64,000 nucleotides of DNA from Perognathus longimembris pacificus (GCF_023159225.1 NC_063172.1:41173832-41237831); one strand, 5' to 3'. Shown: positions 47,618 to 57,970, numbered from the stretch's first letter. The notes: a model not told the origin generated them from the sequence alone. Translations and numbers: made by a program.

Positions 47618-47639
47618 TTTTAAAAGAAAAGGGGGAATT
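47618..47639 (+). promoter_or_regulatory. 3' polypurine tract
   Basis: The purine run AAAAGAAAAGGGGGAA plus TT directly abuts the LTR TG at 47640, as required of the plus-strand primer site. Confidence 0.92.
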
Positions 47640-47873
47640 TGTGGGTAGAGGTGGTCAGGTCTGGTTGAGTCAGCTGGAGTAGCAGTAGAAGCACACTTCC
47701 TGCTCATGGAGACGTAGCCCATAGGCACATCTGCCCGGCTTGCCGGCAATGATCTGAACACGCTCCCCACACTCCCCCGGAGGACCAATAGGTGCCCGCC
47801 ACTAGTGCCTTACATCAACTCCCCGCTAGGTGAATGACTGGGGAGGACTCAGGAGGTATGGGTTGCTTGGGGC

Positions 47874-47880
47874 TATATAA
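47874..47880 (+). promoter_or_regulatory. LTR TATA box
   Basis: TATATAA in the 3' LTR, 85 bp after a CCAAT box. Confidence 0.75.
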
Positions 47881-47897
47881 TTCCTGATTTGCGCAAC

Positions 47898-47903
47898 AAT
47901 AAA
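47898..47903 (+). terminator. LTR polyadenylation signal AATAAA
   Basis: Canonical AATAAA 24 bp after the start of the TATA box, with a GT-rich element downstream (about 47930-47940). Confidence 0.8.
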
Positions 47904-47989
47904 CAAGACCTGCTTCAAGCTTGTCCTCTTGGTGTGTGTTCCTGTGCGCATCATTCACGCTTACCTCCTGCTGGAGATCTAGCCCCGCA

Positions 47990-47995
47990 TAAACA
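47990..47995 (+). repeat. ERV target duplication, right copy (TAAACA)
   Basis: Matches 42714-42719. L1 ORF2 resumes in register after it (tagagacccctatgacccagcagcc). Confidence 0.9.
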
Positions 47996-48473
47996 TAGAG
48001 ACCCCTATGACCCAGCAGCCCCACTTTTGGGCATCTACTCAAAAGACCACAAACAAAATCACGGTAATGCCACCAGCACAACAATGTTCATCGCAGCACA
48101 ATTTGTCATATCTAGAATATGGAACCAACCCAGATGCCCCTCAGTAGATGAATAGATCAGGAAAATGTGGTACATATACACGATGGAATTTTATGCCTCT
48201 ATCAGAAAGAATGACATTGCCCCATTCGTAAGGAAATGGAAGGACTGGAAAAAATTATACTAAGTGAAGTGAGCCAGACCCAAAGAAACATGGACTCTAT
48301 GGTGTCCCTCATAGGGAATAATTAGCACAGGTTTAGGCAAGTCATAGCAGAGGATCACAAGAGCCTATTAGCTATACCCTTATGAACACATAAGATGATG
48401 TTAAGTGAAATAAATTCCATGTTATGGAAACAATTGTTATATCACTGTTGGAACTACTTTCAATGTGCTATGT
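47996..48473 (+). pseudogene. L1 ORF2p C-terminal end and start of 3'UTR, after the ERV
   Basis: Continues the ORF2 frame cut at 42719: the residues read YDPAAPLLGIYSKDHKQ and then GNATSTTMFIAAQFVI. A TAG falls near 48153 where related copies read 'atggatc'. It ends in the first part of the L1 3'UTR at the twin-priming breakpoint. Confidence 0.85.
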
Positions 48474-48641
48474 GAGGTATAGTTTTTATGAGGCTCTTGT
48501 GTGTTGTATAGGTAGTGATGATATTTTCCCAATCTGCGTGTTTTCTATTTATCCTTAAGCTTTGACCTTTATCCTGCAGAAACTCGGCAGTTTCCTGGAA
48601 TCCCATTTATCCAACCTGTCTTTGATTTGGTGGGTTTCTGG
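48474..48641 (-). mobile_element. Outer old L1, antisense, right part
   Basis: Antisense ORF2 (cccaatctgcgtgttttctatttatcc, ctgcagaaactcggcagttt) resumes after the duplicated TGAGGTATAGT and is collinear with 39335-40313. Confidence 0.78.
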
Positions 48642-49089
48642 GTTCCAGCAGAGGATCACAATAACTCAGTGACCATGTATATGCAATCATATAATGTATT
48701 ACTAAGTGAATTAAACTCCAAGATATGGAAACAAGTGGTTTTACATTGTCACAGTTATTTTTAACATACTAAGAGAAATTATTTCTTTTTCCATGTGTTT
48801 TTTTGTCCTTATGGTTTACCTGTTGTCACTGGATTTGATTGTGCCATATATATGTTTATCTGAATTAGGGAAGGAGAACATCAAAATAGACAAAAGACAA
48901 AGGGTAAACCAATACAACAGCAATACTTACAAGACAATATGTTGTAAACTAACTGTACAACATGAGGGGGTTGGAGAGGACGGAAGGTGGTAGAAAAATG
49001 AGGAAGGAAGTAACAAGTTTGACAAGAAATGTACTTACTACCTCACATATGTAATTGTAAATTACATTGAGAATATAATTAAAGAAAAA
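48642..49089 (+). mobile_element. L1 3' end, sense
   Basis: ORF2 end and 3'UTR (cagcagaggatcacaataactc, gaattagggaaggagaac, G-rich tract at 48961-48991), ending 'gaatataattaaagaaaaaac'. It abuts the outer antisense L1 without a visible target duplication, so the relation is unclear. Confidence 0.7.
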
Positions 49090-49582
49090 ACAGTGACAAC
49101 AGGGGATAAACCAAATGGGGAAAAATGAAGGGAAAAAGAAATAACTTCACACAGTACATTATAAACAACAGCAACAGCAAAACACTTTTGTTACCATATC
49201 TTGAAGTTCATTTTGATTAGCATAGTTTTAAATTATAAAATTTACATAGCCTATTGAGCTACTATGATCCCCTCCTAGGCCTATCCTGGACATACTGTTT
49301 ATTACAAAGGGGGTAGCCATGGAATCTATGTTTTTGGGTCTGGTTTGTTTCACCTAATATGATTTTTCCCAAGTCTTTCCATTTCCTTTCAAGAGACTCA
49401 ACATCGAGTCTCTCTGTGATCCTGCAATCCCACTCGAGCATTTGCTCAAATGAACACAAACAAGGCCACATTAAAACTACCAGTGCAACTATGTTCATTG
49501 CAGCCTTATTTACCATACCTAGATAGTGAACCAACCCACATGCCCCTCAGTAGATGAATGGATCAAGAAAATGTGGTATATA
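49090..49582 (-). mobile_element. Old L1 with inverted 5' segment
   Basis: 49090-49392 is antisense 3'UTR and ORF2 end (tttgggtctggtttgtttcacc). 49393-49582 is sense ORF2 (tctctgtgatcctgcaatcccac ... agatgaatggatcaagaaaatg). The breakpoints lie about 60 bp apart in the parent L1, consistent with twin priming with loss. Confidence 0.6.
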
Positions 49583-49809
49583 CGGGGGCTGGGGATATGG
49601 CCTACTGGCAAGAGAGCTTGCCTCGTATACATGAGGCCCTGGGTTCAATTCCCCAGCACCACATATAAAGAAAACGGCCAGAAGTGGTGCTGTGGCTCAA
49701 GTGGCAGAGTGCTAGCCTTGAGCAAAAGGAAGCCAGGGACAGTGCTCAGGCCATGAGTCCAAGGCCCAGAACTGGCCAAAAAAAAAAAAAGAAAGAAAAA
49801 GAAACCTTG
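49583..49809 (+). mobile_element. IDL-Geo dimeric SINE inserted in L1
   Basis: Clean sense copy with a mixed A/G tail (aaagaaagaaaaagaaa). A target duplication AAGAAAATGTGGTATATA lies at 49565-49582 and at about 49810-49827. Confidence 0.95.
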
Positions 49810-49920
49810 AAGAAAATGTGGTATATAAATTTTAAAAAGTTGAAATATTATTTGACTTGCTATAGATAATAATATGTTTTATACTGTTCCACTTGTGTCC
49901 TTCTTCATGGCCACCATTTC

Positions 49921-50403
49921 TTTTTTTTTAAATAATTACTTATTTATTGTCAAAGTGATGTACAAAGGGGTTACAGTTTCATACTTAAGGCAGTGGATAC
50001 AATTCTTGTACAATTTGTTACCTCCTCCCTTATTTCCCCTCCTCCTCCCTCCCCCTGCCCCTTTCCCCCCAATGAGTTGTTCACTTGTTTCACACCAAAT
50101 GGTTTTGTAAGTATTGCTTTTGGAGTCGTTTGTCTTTTTATCCATTGTCTCTCGATTTTGATATTCCCTTTCCCTTCCCTAATTCTAATACCAGTATATA
50201 CAGCATCCAGGGTACTCAGATGAGATACAGTGAAAGTGCTAGTGCGGGGACAACCACAGGAAGGGGATACAAGAGGATCATCCACAAAAATAGCTACGGT
50301 TTCACATGGCATGTTGAGAGTAATTACAATAGTGATAGAACACTCATTTCCAAAACATGGAGTTCATTTCTCAATTAGCATCATCTTTGTGCTCATAAGA
50401 TGC
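49921..50403 (-). mobile_element. 5'-truncated L1, antisense
   Basis: Antisense poly(A) (tttttttttaaataatt), 3'UTR with C-rich tract (50030-50070) and the ORF2-end region, stopping at 'gtgctcataag'. A perfect target duplication CCACCATTTC lies at 49911-49920 and 50404-50413. Confidence 0.93.
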
Positions 50404-50571
50404 CCACCATTTCACTAGATACTGAGGATATAACTAATATTAATAAAGTAGATTACTATTTTTAGATAGGGAGGGAAGTTACCTTCTAAAATGAAGAGCT
50501 GATAATGATGATAAAGAATTCTAAATGACCAAATACCAACACATGTAGACATGTAATAGAGAAAAAACCCA

Positions 50572-50770
50572 GGGGCTGGGGATATGGCCTAGTGGAAAGA
50601 GTGCTTGCCTTGTATACATGAGGCCCTGGGTTCAATTCCCCAGCACCACATATACAGAAAACGGCCAGAAGTGGCGCTGTGGATTAAGTGGCAGAGTGCT
50701 AGCCTTGAGCAAAAAGAAGCTAGGGACAGTGCTCAGGCCCTGAGTCCAAGCCCTAGGACTGGCCAAAAAA
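50572..50770 (+). mobile_element. IDL-Geo dimeric SINE
   Basis: Full sense copy (ggggctggggatatggcc ... ggactggcc). The short tail aaaaaacaacaa leaves the target duplication unclear. Confidence 0.93.
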
Positions 50771-50883
50771 CAACAACCAGAGTTTCACACTTGCTTAGCA
50801 CTTCACCTAACACTTCAGTCAGACTACTGCCAATTATGTCATAATTTCTTAGTTTCTTTTTATTATGTACATGTCATTTACTT

Positions 50884-51045
50884 TGGTCAGTCCTGGGGCT
50901 TGGGCTCTTTTCTTCGAGGCTGGCACTCTACTACTTGAGCCACAGTGCCACTTTTGGCATTTTCTATTTATGTGGTGCTGAGGAATCAAGCCCAGGACTT
51001 CATGCATGCAAGGCAAGCACTCTACTACTGAGCCACATTCCTACC
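50884..51045 (-). mobile_element. IDL-Geo SINE, antisense, internally deleted
   Basis: Antisense Geo half lacks about 30 bp between 'gggcttgggctc' and 'ttttcttcgaggc'. The ID half is complete and is followed by a C-run. Confidence 0.85.
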
Positions 51046-51059
51046 CCCCCCCCATGGCA

Positions 51060-51780
51060 AATTTTTAATTGAAAGCTATTTTTATTAGCTTTTATAATTG
51101 TACAAAAGAATTGTCATTTAACAAAAAAGTTTATGAATATAACTTGCTTTTATCAGTGTCAACACTTTCAAGATTCTCACCCTCATTTTTTCCCTTACTT
51201 TTCTTAATTTTTCAGCATATACAATGAATTCATGACTGCATTATCCCCACCTTCTCCTTTCCAATCATCTATCGCTCTGCCCATGTCCCTACCCCAACTC
51301 TTGCATGTACCCATTTATTTGTATTGGGTTTTGACTTTGTCTTTCTAAGGAATTACATTATTTTTATTCTCAGTGACGTCTACCATATTTCAGCTAATAG
51401 ATTTGTAAACACTCGCAAACCACACAATATGTTTTCTTATAGAACTGTAGGCAAGGTTACCGTAAAGCACAATCATATTCATTGAGACACTGTTTATCAT
51501 AGACAAGATATGGAGTCAGCCTATGTACCCCTCAATGGACAAAAGGATCAAGAAATTGTGATGTATCTATATCTATATACTTATATATAGACATATATCT
51601 ACAAATTGTACTCACCTATGATTACATCTTCCAGAATGATATTGTACCATTAATAAAGACATGAAAGGATTTGAACAAATATAATTACATGAAGTCAATC
51701 AGATCCTGTGAAAGAATGGTTGTATATTTCCTATTATTTTTGGTAGCTAGAATTAGAATATTTAAGTAAATATTTCTTAG
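51060..51780. mobile_element. Old L1 relics, antisense then sense
   Basis: 51060-51370 resembles antisense 3'UTR of an older L1 (ttagcttttataattgtac, C/T-rich 51240-51310). 51460-51780 is sense ORF2 end (ttcattgagacactgtttatcat, tacccctcaatggac). A further old inverted insertion is possible. Confidence 0.5.
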
Positions 51781-53110
51781 GTTTGAGATAAGTTATTGCC
51801 AACTTAGTCTAGGATGGGAAACCTGTCTGTTTTATGCTTTCGAATAGTTCAGTTTACAACCCTGTTGTTCTTCAACCCAGTATATGGCTATATCTGAAAA
51901 ATTAGTTGTAAATATATTTTAGAGGATATTAAATACCAAGTAGGAAGATATCTCATAATTTGGAAGTCATAGGAGCCTATGAAGATTTTCTAATGTAGGA
52001 TAATATAGCCCAGGCTATTTCAGAAGAAGATTTCATTACAATTCCTTTATCTAATTATACCTGAAAGGTCAAAGTGTATTTATATCTAAAGTGCCATAAT
52101 AACTGTAATCTTATTTTATCCATCTAGAGCTCCTAATCCAGACAGATAAAAGATATTTTGCCAGTGTCTTGTTAGGAACTTATATGTTTCCTAAGGTCAA
52201 TGTTCATCTGACAGTAATCTATAGTTTAAGTTAACAGTGAGATCATATTTTAAAAATATCTCTACCCCATCGTCAAAAGATCTTAAATAGGTCAAAGTTT
52301 TCTTTTGAATAGCTGAATGCTGTGGTTCATCTTGATTGAAAAATGAATTTAAATTTCAATGCATAAAAATAATTTCATACATGTCAGCAGAGGGGTGACA
52401 GTAAATGAACCAAAAGTAGTAAACCACATGTACTATTTTGGATGGTTTCAAAATCCAAGAAGAATACTTCTTCTTAATAATAGCTATTAGAGAAAATATA
52501 TTTCATGTTTATAAATACTTGTATCCAGATTGGTTTGGGAAGAGTCTGTTGTTATATCAGGAAAAAACCAGCGTGAAATGATAAAATTGACTTCACTTAT
52601 CATGTTTGTAGGAAAGACATTTAATGCATAAAATAAGATAAAAGTAGGAATTATGTATACTTGAATCACATTTCCATGAACAGAAATTGCTTTATAAAGG
52701 AGTCATACAAAGAAGAAAGCAGGGGACTATTAGTCAACTGGAACTTTGAAGATTAAAATTGCACCATGACCTATAGTACCACATGCTATGAATTTATGTA
52801 TGTCTAAGATATCAAGCAGGATTGCAATATTTGTGATTTTATTTGCCCAACATCCTATTCTACATATTAAGTAAGCAGGCTTATCGCTCAAAGTTGCTGA
52901 AAGTCAATCCATGATATTTAGGACTTGAAACTCTTTCCTGAATTATTCTTCCAGTGAGAACTAAAAGCTCTCAGCCCAACTATCATAATTCAGTCATACT
53001 AAAATCAAATATTAGATGCACAATGAAGGACACAAATAAGCAATTTTAGTGACTCTTATTTAGAAATTACATAGCTGTGTATGCCATTGACCATAGACTG
53101 TTTACAACTT
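51781..53110. other. Unassigned AT-rich sequence
   Basis: Nothing recognised. Confidence 0.45.
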
Positions 53111-53724
53111 GAAGTTAAACTTTCTCTCTTTGAAGATGACATGATCCAATACCTAAAGAACCCTATTTACTCTACTCCCAAGCTACTAGAGCTGATCCAA
53201 AACTTTGTCAAAGTTGCAGGATATAAAATAAACCCTCAAAAATCAAAGGCATTTCTATATGCTAATGACCAAAACACCGAGGCTGAAATCAGGAAAGAAA
53301 CTCCTTTTGCAATAGCCTCAAAAGAAATAAAATACCTAGGAATAACCTTAACCAAAGAAGTGAAAGACCTCTATGATGAGAACTTTAAAAACATGAAAAA
53401 TGAAATTAAGGCAGAACTAAGGAAATGGATAAACTTCCCATGCTCCTGGATTGGGAGGATTCATATAATCAAAATGGCAATATTGCCAAAGGCTATCTAC
53501 AAATTCAATGCAATACCCATTAATATCCCAACACCATTTTTAATGAAATAGAGGAAGCAATCCAGAAATTTATATGGAACAATAAAAGACCCAGAATAGC
53601 AAAAACAATCCTAGGCAGAAAGAACAGTGCTGGAGGAATTACAACATCCAACTTCAAGCTGTATTATAAAGCTATAGTAGTGAAAACAGCTTGGTATTGG
53701 CACTGGAATAGGCCTGAAGACCAC
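53111..53724 (+). mobile_element. L1 ORF2 fragment without a 3' end
   Basis: Starts at 'gaagttaaactttctctc' and stops at 'ggcctgaagacca', both inside ORF2; no 3'UTR or poly(A). The RT region reads [12 protein letters not shown], then a long open stretch to 53551 ([39 protein letters not shown]). It aligns with 41300-41900 of the nested L1. There is no clear target duplication. Confidence 0.8.
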
Positions 53725-53802
53725 CATTGATAATGAATATAAATGTTTTAAGTATTTTTCCTTGATTCACTTACTTTTGTTGTGGCAAAAATGGGCACAT
53801 TT

Positions 53803-54452
53803 TGGTACATATACACAATGCAATTCTATGCTTCTATCAGAAAAAATGACATTGCCCATTCATAAAGAAATGGAAGGACTTGGAAAAAGAATCATACTAA
53901 ATGAAGTAAGCCAGACCCACAGAAAGATAGACTCTATGGTTTCCCCCATTGGGAATTATTACTACATATCTAGGATATTCCTAGCAGAAGATTAAAATAG
54001 CTCAATAGCTATGTCCAGAAGAACACATAAGATAATGCTAATTGAAATGAACTCCAAGTTAGGGAAACATGTGGTTTATCATTGTTGTTTTCTTAAACAT
54101 ACCATATGAAATTATGCCCTTTGTCTTTTGTTTTTATTTCCCGTGTTTTTAGCCCTGATATCACTGTGACTGCTTTGAGTACCCTGTATATTGCATATGT
54201 GTATTGGAACTAGGGAAGGGAAAGGGAATAGCAAAATAAAGAGACATAGGATGAAAAGACAGCCCAATGCAATAGCAATACTTACAAAACTATATGGTGT
54301 TAACCAACTGTACAACTCATGGGGGGAGGGAATTGGGAAGGAGGTAGGCAGTGGAAAAATGAGGGAGGAGGTAACAAGTTGGATAAGAAAAGTCCCCACT
54401 GCCTTATGAAACTGTAACCCCTCTGTACATAACTTTTACAATAAAGAAATGA
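53803..54452 (+). mobile_element. 5'-truncated L1, sense
   Basis: ORF2 end and 3'UTR with G-rich tract, ending 'acaataaagaaatg'. A perfect 16-bp target duplication AAAAATGGGCACATTT lies at 53787-53802 and 54453-54468. Confidence 0.95.
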
Positions 54453-54468
54453 AAAAATGGGCACATTT

Positions 54469-54755
54469 AATACTATATTATATATAGACATGTGTGTATA
54501 ATTTGATTGTAATAATAATATGCTCTAAATTAATACTCACATATATTTTATACTTGGCATATATATTTCTTCATACAATCTTTTTTGTCATTATTAACAG
54601 GTGGGAAACAAAACTTCTTTCCAAAAAGAACAAACAATTCTGAAAGAAACTATTTAGAAAATGGTGAAGTTATTGGATTTAATTTCAGAATTTAGATTTA
54701 GATAACAAAAGCAACACAAGTATGAGAATTTTTTAAACATTGGATTCCAGTAGGT
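54469..54755. other. Unassigned sequence
   Basis: Nothing recognised. Confidence 0.4.
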
Positions 54756-54767
54756 TTGAATTTTTCT

Positions 54768-56198
54768 TTTTTTTTTTTTTTTTCTCAAATTTTTATTATC
54801 AAACTGACGTACAGAGAGGTTACAGTGTCATACGTTGGGCATTGGATACATTTCTTGTACTGTTTGTTGCCTTGTCCCTCATGCCCCCCTCCCTCCCCCC
54901 TTTCCCTCCCCCCCCCCAGTTGTTCAGTTCACTTACAGCAAACAGTTTTACAAGTATTGCTTTTGTAGTTATTTCTCTTTTTTTACCCTGTGTCTCTCGA
55001 ATTTGGTATTCCCTTTGAATTTCCTACTTCCAATATCAGTAAACACGGTTTCCAATATACTCAGATAAGATTACAGAGATAGTGTAGGTACAAACATAGG
55101 AAGGTGATACAAAACATCATCAATAATAGAAACTACACATACACATAGGACATTGAAAGTAGTTATAACTGTGATATATCACTTGTTTCCATATCATGGA
55201 GTTCATTTCACTTAGCATCATCTTATGTGTTTCTAAGGGTATAGCTATTGGGCCTTGTGATGCTCTGCTATGGCTTGCCTAAACCTGTACTAATTATTCC
55301 CAATAAGGGAGGCCATAGAGTCCATGTTTCTTTGGGTCTGGCTCACTTCACTTAGTATAACTTTTTCCAAGTCCTTCCATTTCCTTACAAATGGAACAAT
55401 GTCATTCTTTCTGATAGAGGCATAAAATTCCATTGTGTAAATGTACCACATTTTCCTGATCCATTCATCTATGGAGGGGCATCTGGGTTGGTTCCAGCTT
55501 CTCGCTATGACAAACTGTGCTGCGATGAACATTGTTGTGCTGGTGGCATTACTGTGATTTTGTTTGTGGTCTTTTGGATAGATACCCAACAGTGGGGCTG
55601 CTGGGTCATAGGGGAGTTCTATATTGAGCCTTCTGAGGAATCTCCATACTGCTTGCCAGAGTGGCTGAACCAGTTTACATTCCCACCAACAATGAAGTAG
55701 GGTTCCCTTTTGGCCACATCCCCTCCAACAATTGTTCCTTAACAAAGACCCTGAAATGCTACAAATCAAAGAAAGGTTGGACAAATGGGACTGCATCAAA
55801 CTGCAGAGCTTCTGCACGGCAAAGGACATAGCTCTCAAGATAAACAGAAAGCCCACAGACTGGGAGAAAATCTTTACCGGACATTCAACAGACAAAGGCC
55901 TCATCTCTAAAATATATGCAGAACTAAAAAAATTACCTTCTTCCAAAACAAAACTGCAAAGAACAAATAGCCCCCTCATCAAGTGGGCTAAAGACTTACA
56001 AAGAAACTTCTCTGATGAGGAAATGAGAATGGCCAATAGACATATGAAAAAATGCTCTACATCACTGGCCATAAAGGAAATGCAAATCAAAACAACATTG
56101 AGATTCCATCTCACCCCAGCAAGAATGTCATATATCAAGAAAACTAATAATAACAATTGTTGGAGGGGATGTGGCCAAAAGGGAACCCTACTTCATTG
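54768..56198 (-). mobile_element. L1 with 5' inversion and 50-bp inverted duplication
   Basis: 54768-55736 is antisense poly(A), 3'UTR and ORF2 C-terminus. 55737-56198 is sense ORF2 upstream of it (ttaacaaagaccctgaaatg...). A 12-bp target duplication TTGAATTTTTCT lies at 54756-54767 and 56199-56210. The segments overlap by 50 bp in the parent L1, giving a perfect inverted repeat at 55687-55736 and 56152-56201. Its well-kept ORF2 pieces suggest a younger insertion. Confidence 0.92.
55290..55736 (-). pseudogene. L1 ORF2p C-terminal remnant, antisense
   Basis: Minus-strand frame reads the ORF2p C-terminus with an intact Cys-His motif ([18 protein letters not shown]), then LLGIYPKDHKQ and KWKDLEKVILSEVSQTQ, ending at GNN before the 3'UTR. 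The apparent 288-codon frame that extends to 56156 reads the inverted segment in antisense for its first half and is artificial. Confidence 0.85.
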
Positions 56199-56202
56199 TT
56201 GA
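55732..56202 (+). pseudogene. L1 ORF2p remnant in the inverted segment
   Basis: Plus-strand frame of about 150 codons (NKDPEMLQIKERLDKWDC, KDIALKINRKPTDWEKIF), the ORF2p region before the Cys motif, broken off at the twin-priming end. Confidence 0.85.
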
Positions 56203-56210
56203 ATTTTTCT

Positions 56211-57598
56211 ATCATATTGAAGTTTAGTGATCTTGGGGACTTGAAACACCAAATGAGAAATACAATATGATACAAGTAAGATTTCTCTTCATGTGAAAAT
56301 ACGCTGTAGAAAATTTCTGAATTAGGGGTTTAAAAAACCCTTGATGATTGAAATGTGCTGCAATAAAAAGTAGGTAATTTTGAAAAGGCTTCTACTTTTT
56401 CTTCAGCATCGATGCTTGAGGTCACAAACAGTAAGATAGGCAGCATGATAATCAGCATGGCTGAGGGGCTGGCATTGAAGCTGTAATAGATAAAGGCCTC
56501 TCTTTTCAAATATGAGCCAAGATTTAAACATTCCCAGTACACCAATGAATCTTATAACAGAAAAGTAGAAAAATTAAGTAAATTGTCCAAAAGGTTGGGA
56601 ATCAGGAAGCCTTGCAAAATACTATGCATGGTAGTGAAGTATTAGAATACAGGTGAATGGTATTAATGTCCAAAGAATGATTAGAAGGAAAGTAGCCAAG
56701 CCAAAATATCTGGAAGAGATGAAAATTAAATAGCCTGGAGCCCAGTCATGAAAAGATCATACAAATGCTCTGTTAGGATTACTAGGGGAAAGTAGATTTC
56801 TACCAGATGGCAGAAGGCAACAGATGATGAATGGGGATGAAATGAGACTCCTTCAGTGTCTGGGCAAAGACTGAATCTATGCAGTTTAGATAATCAACAA
56901 ACAGAAGAAATGATGAGCAAAGACTAAACGACCATGCATTTTGATCAAGTATTGAACAAAATAGACTGAAAATACTAAAATATAGCAATAAATAAAAAGA
57001 GTGAGGAAAAGCTAAATAATACGTTTGTGGTAGTTACAAAATTTGTATTTGCATATTTGAATTGTATGGACTGTTAGTTTGTGGACTACACTGGCTCTAT
57101 TCAACTTAAATATTGGCTGTTTCCCCACAGTGCTTGTGGGGGTGGGGTTATATAAAGCAGTTTGAATTTAAATGGGAAAAAGTTTGTATTAGAGTACTGA
57201 ATTTTATTTATTACATTTGGGTTATTCACATGAACATATATACACACATCCAATGCAATGTATCCTAAGGAGCTGTTATATACACACCATGTTCAGGGTT
57301 ATTTTGTGAAAGTGGTAAACTACAATAATTCTGTTTTATTTAATATTTCCTTGTGATAACTCATAATTTTACAAATCTATCATAGTTCATAACATCTATA
57401 TCAATTGAATCTTTATTCTTACTGTAGAGTTTTTTATATTAACTTTATATACTATTGTTGAAAATAACATCGTATTTTACCCAAAACCTAATTGATATCA
57501 TCTGGTAGTCATGAATTTTACAAACTTTTGATCTCATTAGCTATAAAGTAGAGAACATTAAATGAAAGTGTTTATTCCATAATTGTTTGGTCTGTGTA

Positions 57599-57603
<5 letters not shown>
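56211..57603. other. Unassigned sequence
   Basis: No repeat recognised. The minus-strand frame 56545-56330 encodes 71 residues with a hydrophobic core (MLIIMLPILLFVTSS); I cannot identify it. A TATA-like run (gggttatataaag) sits at 57147-57159 without other promoter evidence. Confidence 0.4.

Positions 57604-57660
<57 letters not shown>
57604..57660. repeat. (TG)n microsatellite
   Basis: About 28 TG units, abutting an antisense SINE. Confidence 0.97.
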
Positions 57661-57662
<2 letters not shown>

Positions 57663-57765
57663 CTTCTTGGGGTTTGAATTTACGGGTTTGGATGCTGTCT
57701 TTTAACTTGTTTACCCAATATTTGTACTCTAACACTTGAGACATAGCTCTACTTTTCACTTTGGT
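57661..57765 (-). mobile_element. dID/Geo-type SINE fragment, antisense
   Basis: Diverged antisense right half (ggggtttgaatttacgggtttgg, actctaacacttgagacatagc). Confidence 0.6.
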
Positions 57766-57781
57766 TTGCAGTATGAGTAGT

Positions 57782-57970
57782 GAATACCTTTTCCCAATCT
57801 GTAGGCTTTATATTTATCTTGCAAGCCATAACCCTTGAATTGCAGAATCTCTTCAGTTTAATGCAATCCAATCTTTATTTGATTTGCTGTGTTTCTGGGA
57901 CTTTATTAAGAAAGTTTCAACCTGTGCCAAGAAGCCCTAGTGTTTCTCCTATTGCTTCCTGTATTGACTT
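57782..57970 (-). mobile_element. L1 ORF2 fragment, antisense
   Basis: 'cttttcccaatctgtaggctttatatttatcttgcaagccataacc ... ctagtgtttctcctattgc' aligns with antisense ORF2 at 6335-6520. No 3'UTR. Confidence 0.8.

Larger units (their letters stand above)
42720..47989 (+). mobile_element. Class II (betaretrovirus-like) endogenous retrovirus, defective
   Basis: The provirus runs from TG at 42720 to CA at 47989 and lies inside L1 ORF2 in the same orientation. Order: truncated 5' LTR, gag, protease, RT/RNase H, integrase, env remnant, polypurine tract, 3' LTR. Class II assignment rests on the 6-bp target duplication, the two-knuckle nucleocapsid, YMDD and the integrase tail with a GRG-F-x-C-I-F-P type motif. 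Every frame is broken by stops or shifts. The 108 LTR positions present at both ends differ at 9 (about 8%), implying an old insertion. Confidence 0.9.
47640..47989 (+). repeat. Complete 3' LTR, 350 bp
   Basis: Begins TGTGGG and ends CCGCA, bounded by the polypurine tract and the TAAACA target copy. It contains CCAAT at 47785-47789, a TATA box (TATATAA) at 47874-47880 and AATAAA at 47898-47903, followed by a GT-rich stretch near 47930. The start site expected about 25-30 bp after TATA falls next to AATAAA, so R must be very short and the poly(A) signal lies at the U3/R border. Confidence 0.93.
40314..48473 (-). mobile_element. Middle-layer L1 with 5' inversion, itself split by an ERV
   Basis: 40314-40680 is antisense L1 3'UTR with its poly(A) end at the left. 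40681-42719 plus 47996-48473 is sense L1 from the RT domain through ORF2 end to 'caatgtgctatgtg'. In intact copies this is followed by 'taac(t/c)(g/a)tagcttc', exactly where the antisense piece begins. The two pieces therefore abut in the parent L1, the signature of twin priming. An 11-bp target duplication TGAGGTATAGT lies at 40303-40313 and 48473-48483. Confidence 0.88.

Noticed and set aside
55290..56156. Longest open frame in the window (288 codons, minus strand)
   Set aside because: It joins antisense reading of one inverted L1 arm to true ORF2 C-terminus of the other arm; produced by the inversion.
56330..56545. 71-codon minus-strand frame with a hydrophobic core
   Set aside because: Could suggest a membrane protein, but I recognise no family and see no supporting exon structure.
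57147..57159. TATA-like motif gggttatataaag
   Set aside because: Single motif in AT-rich DNA with no nearby coding exon or CpG-rich promoter.
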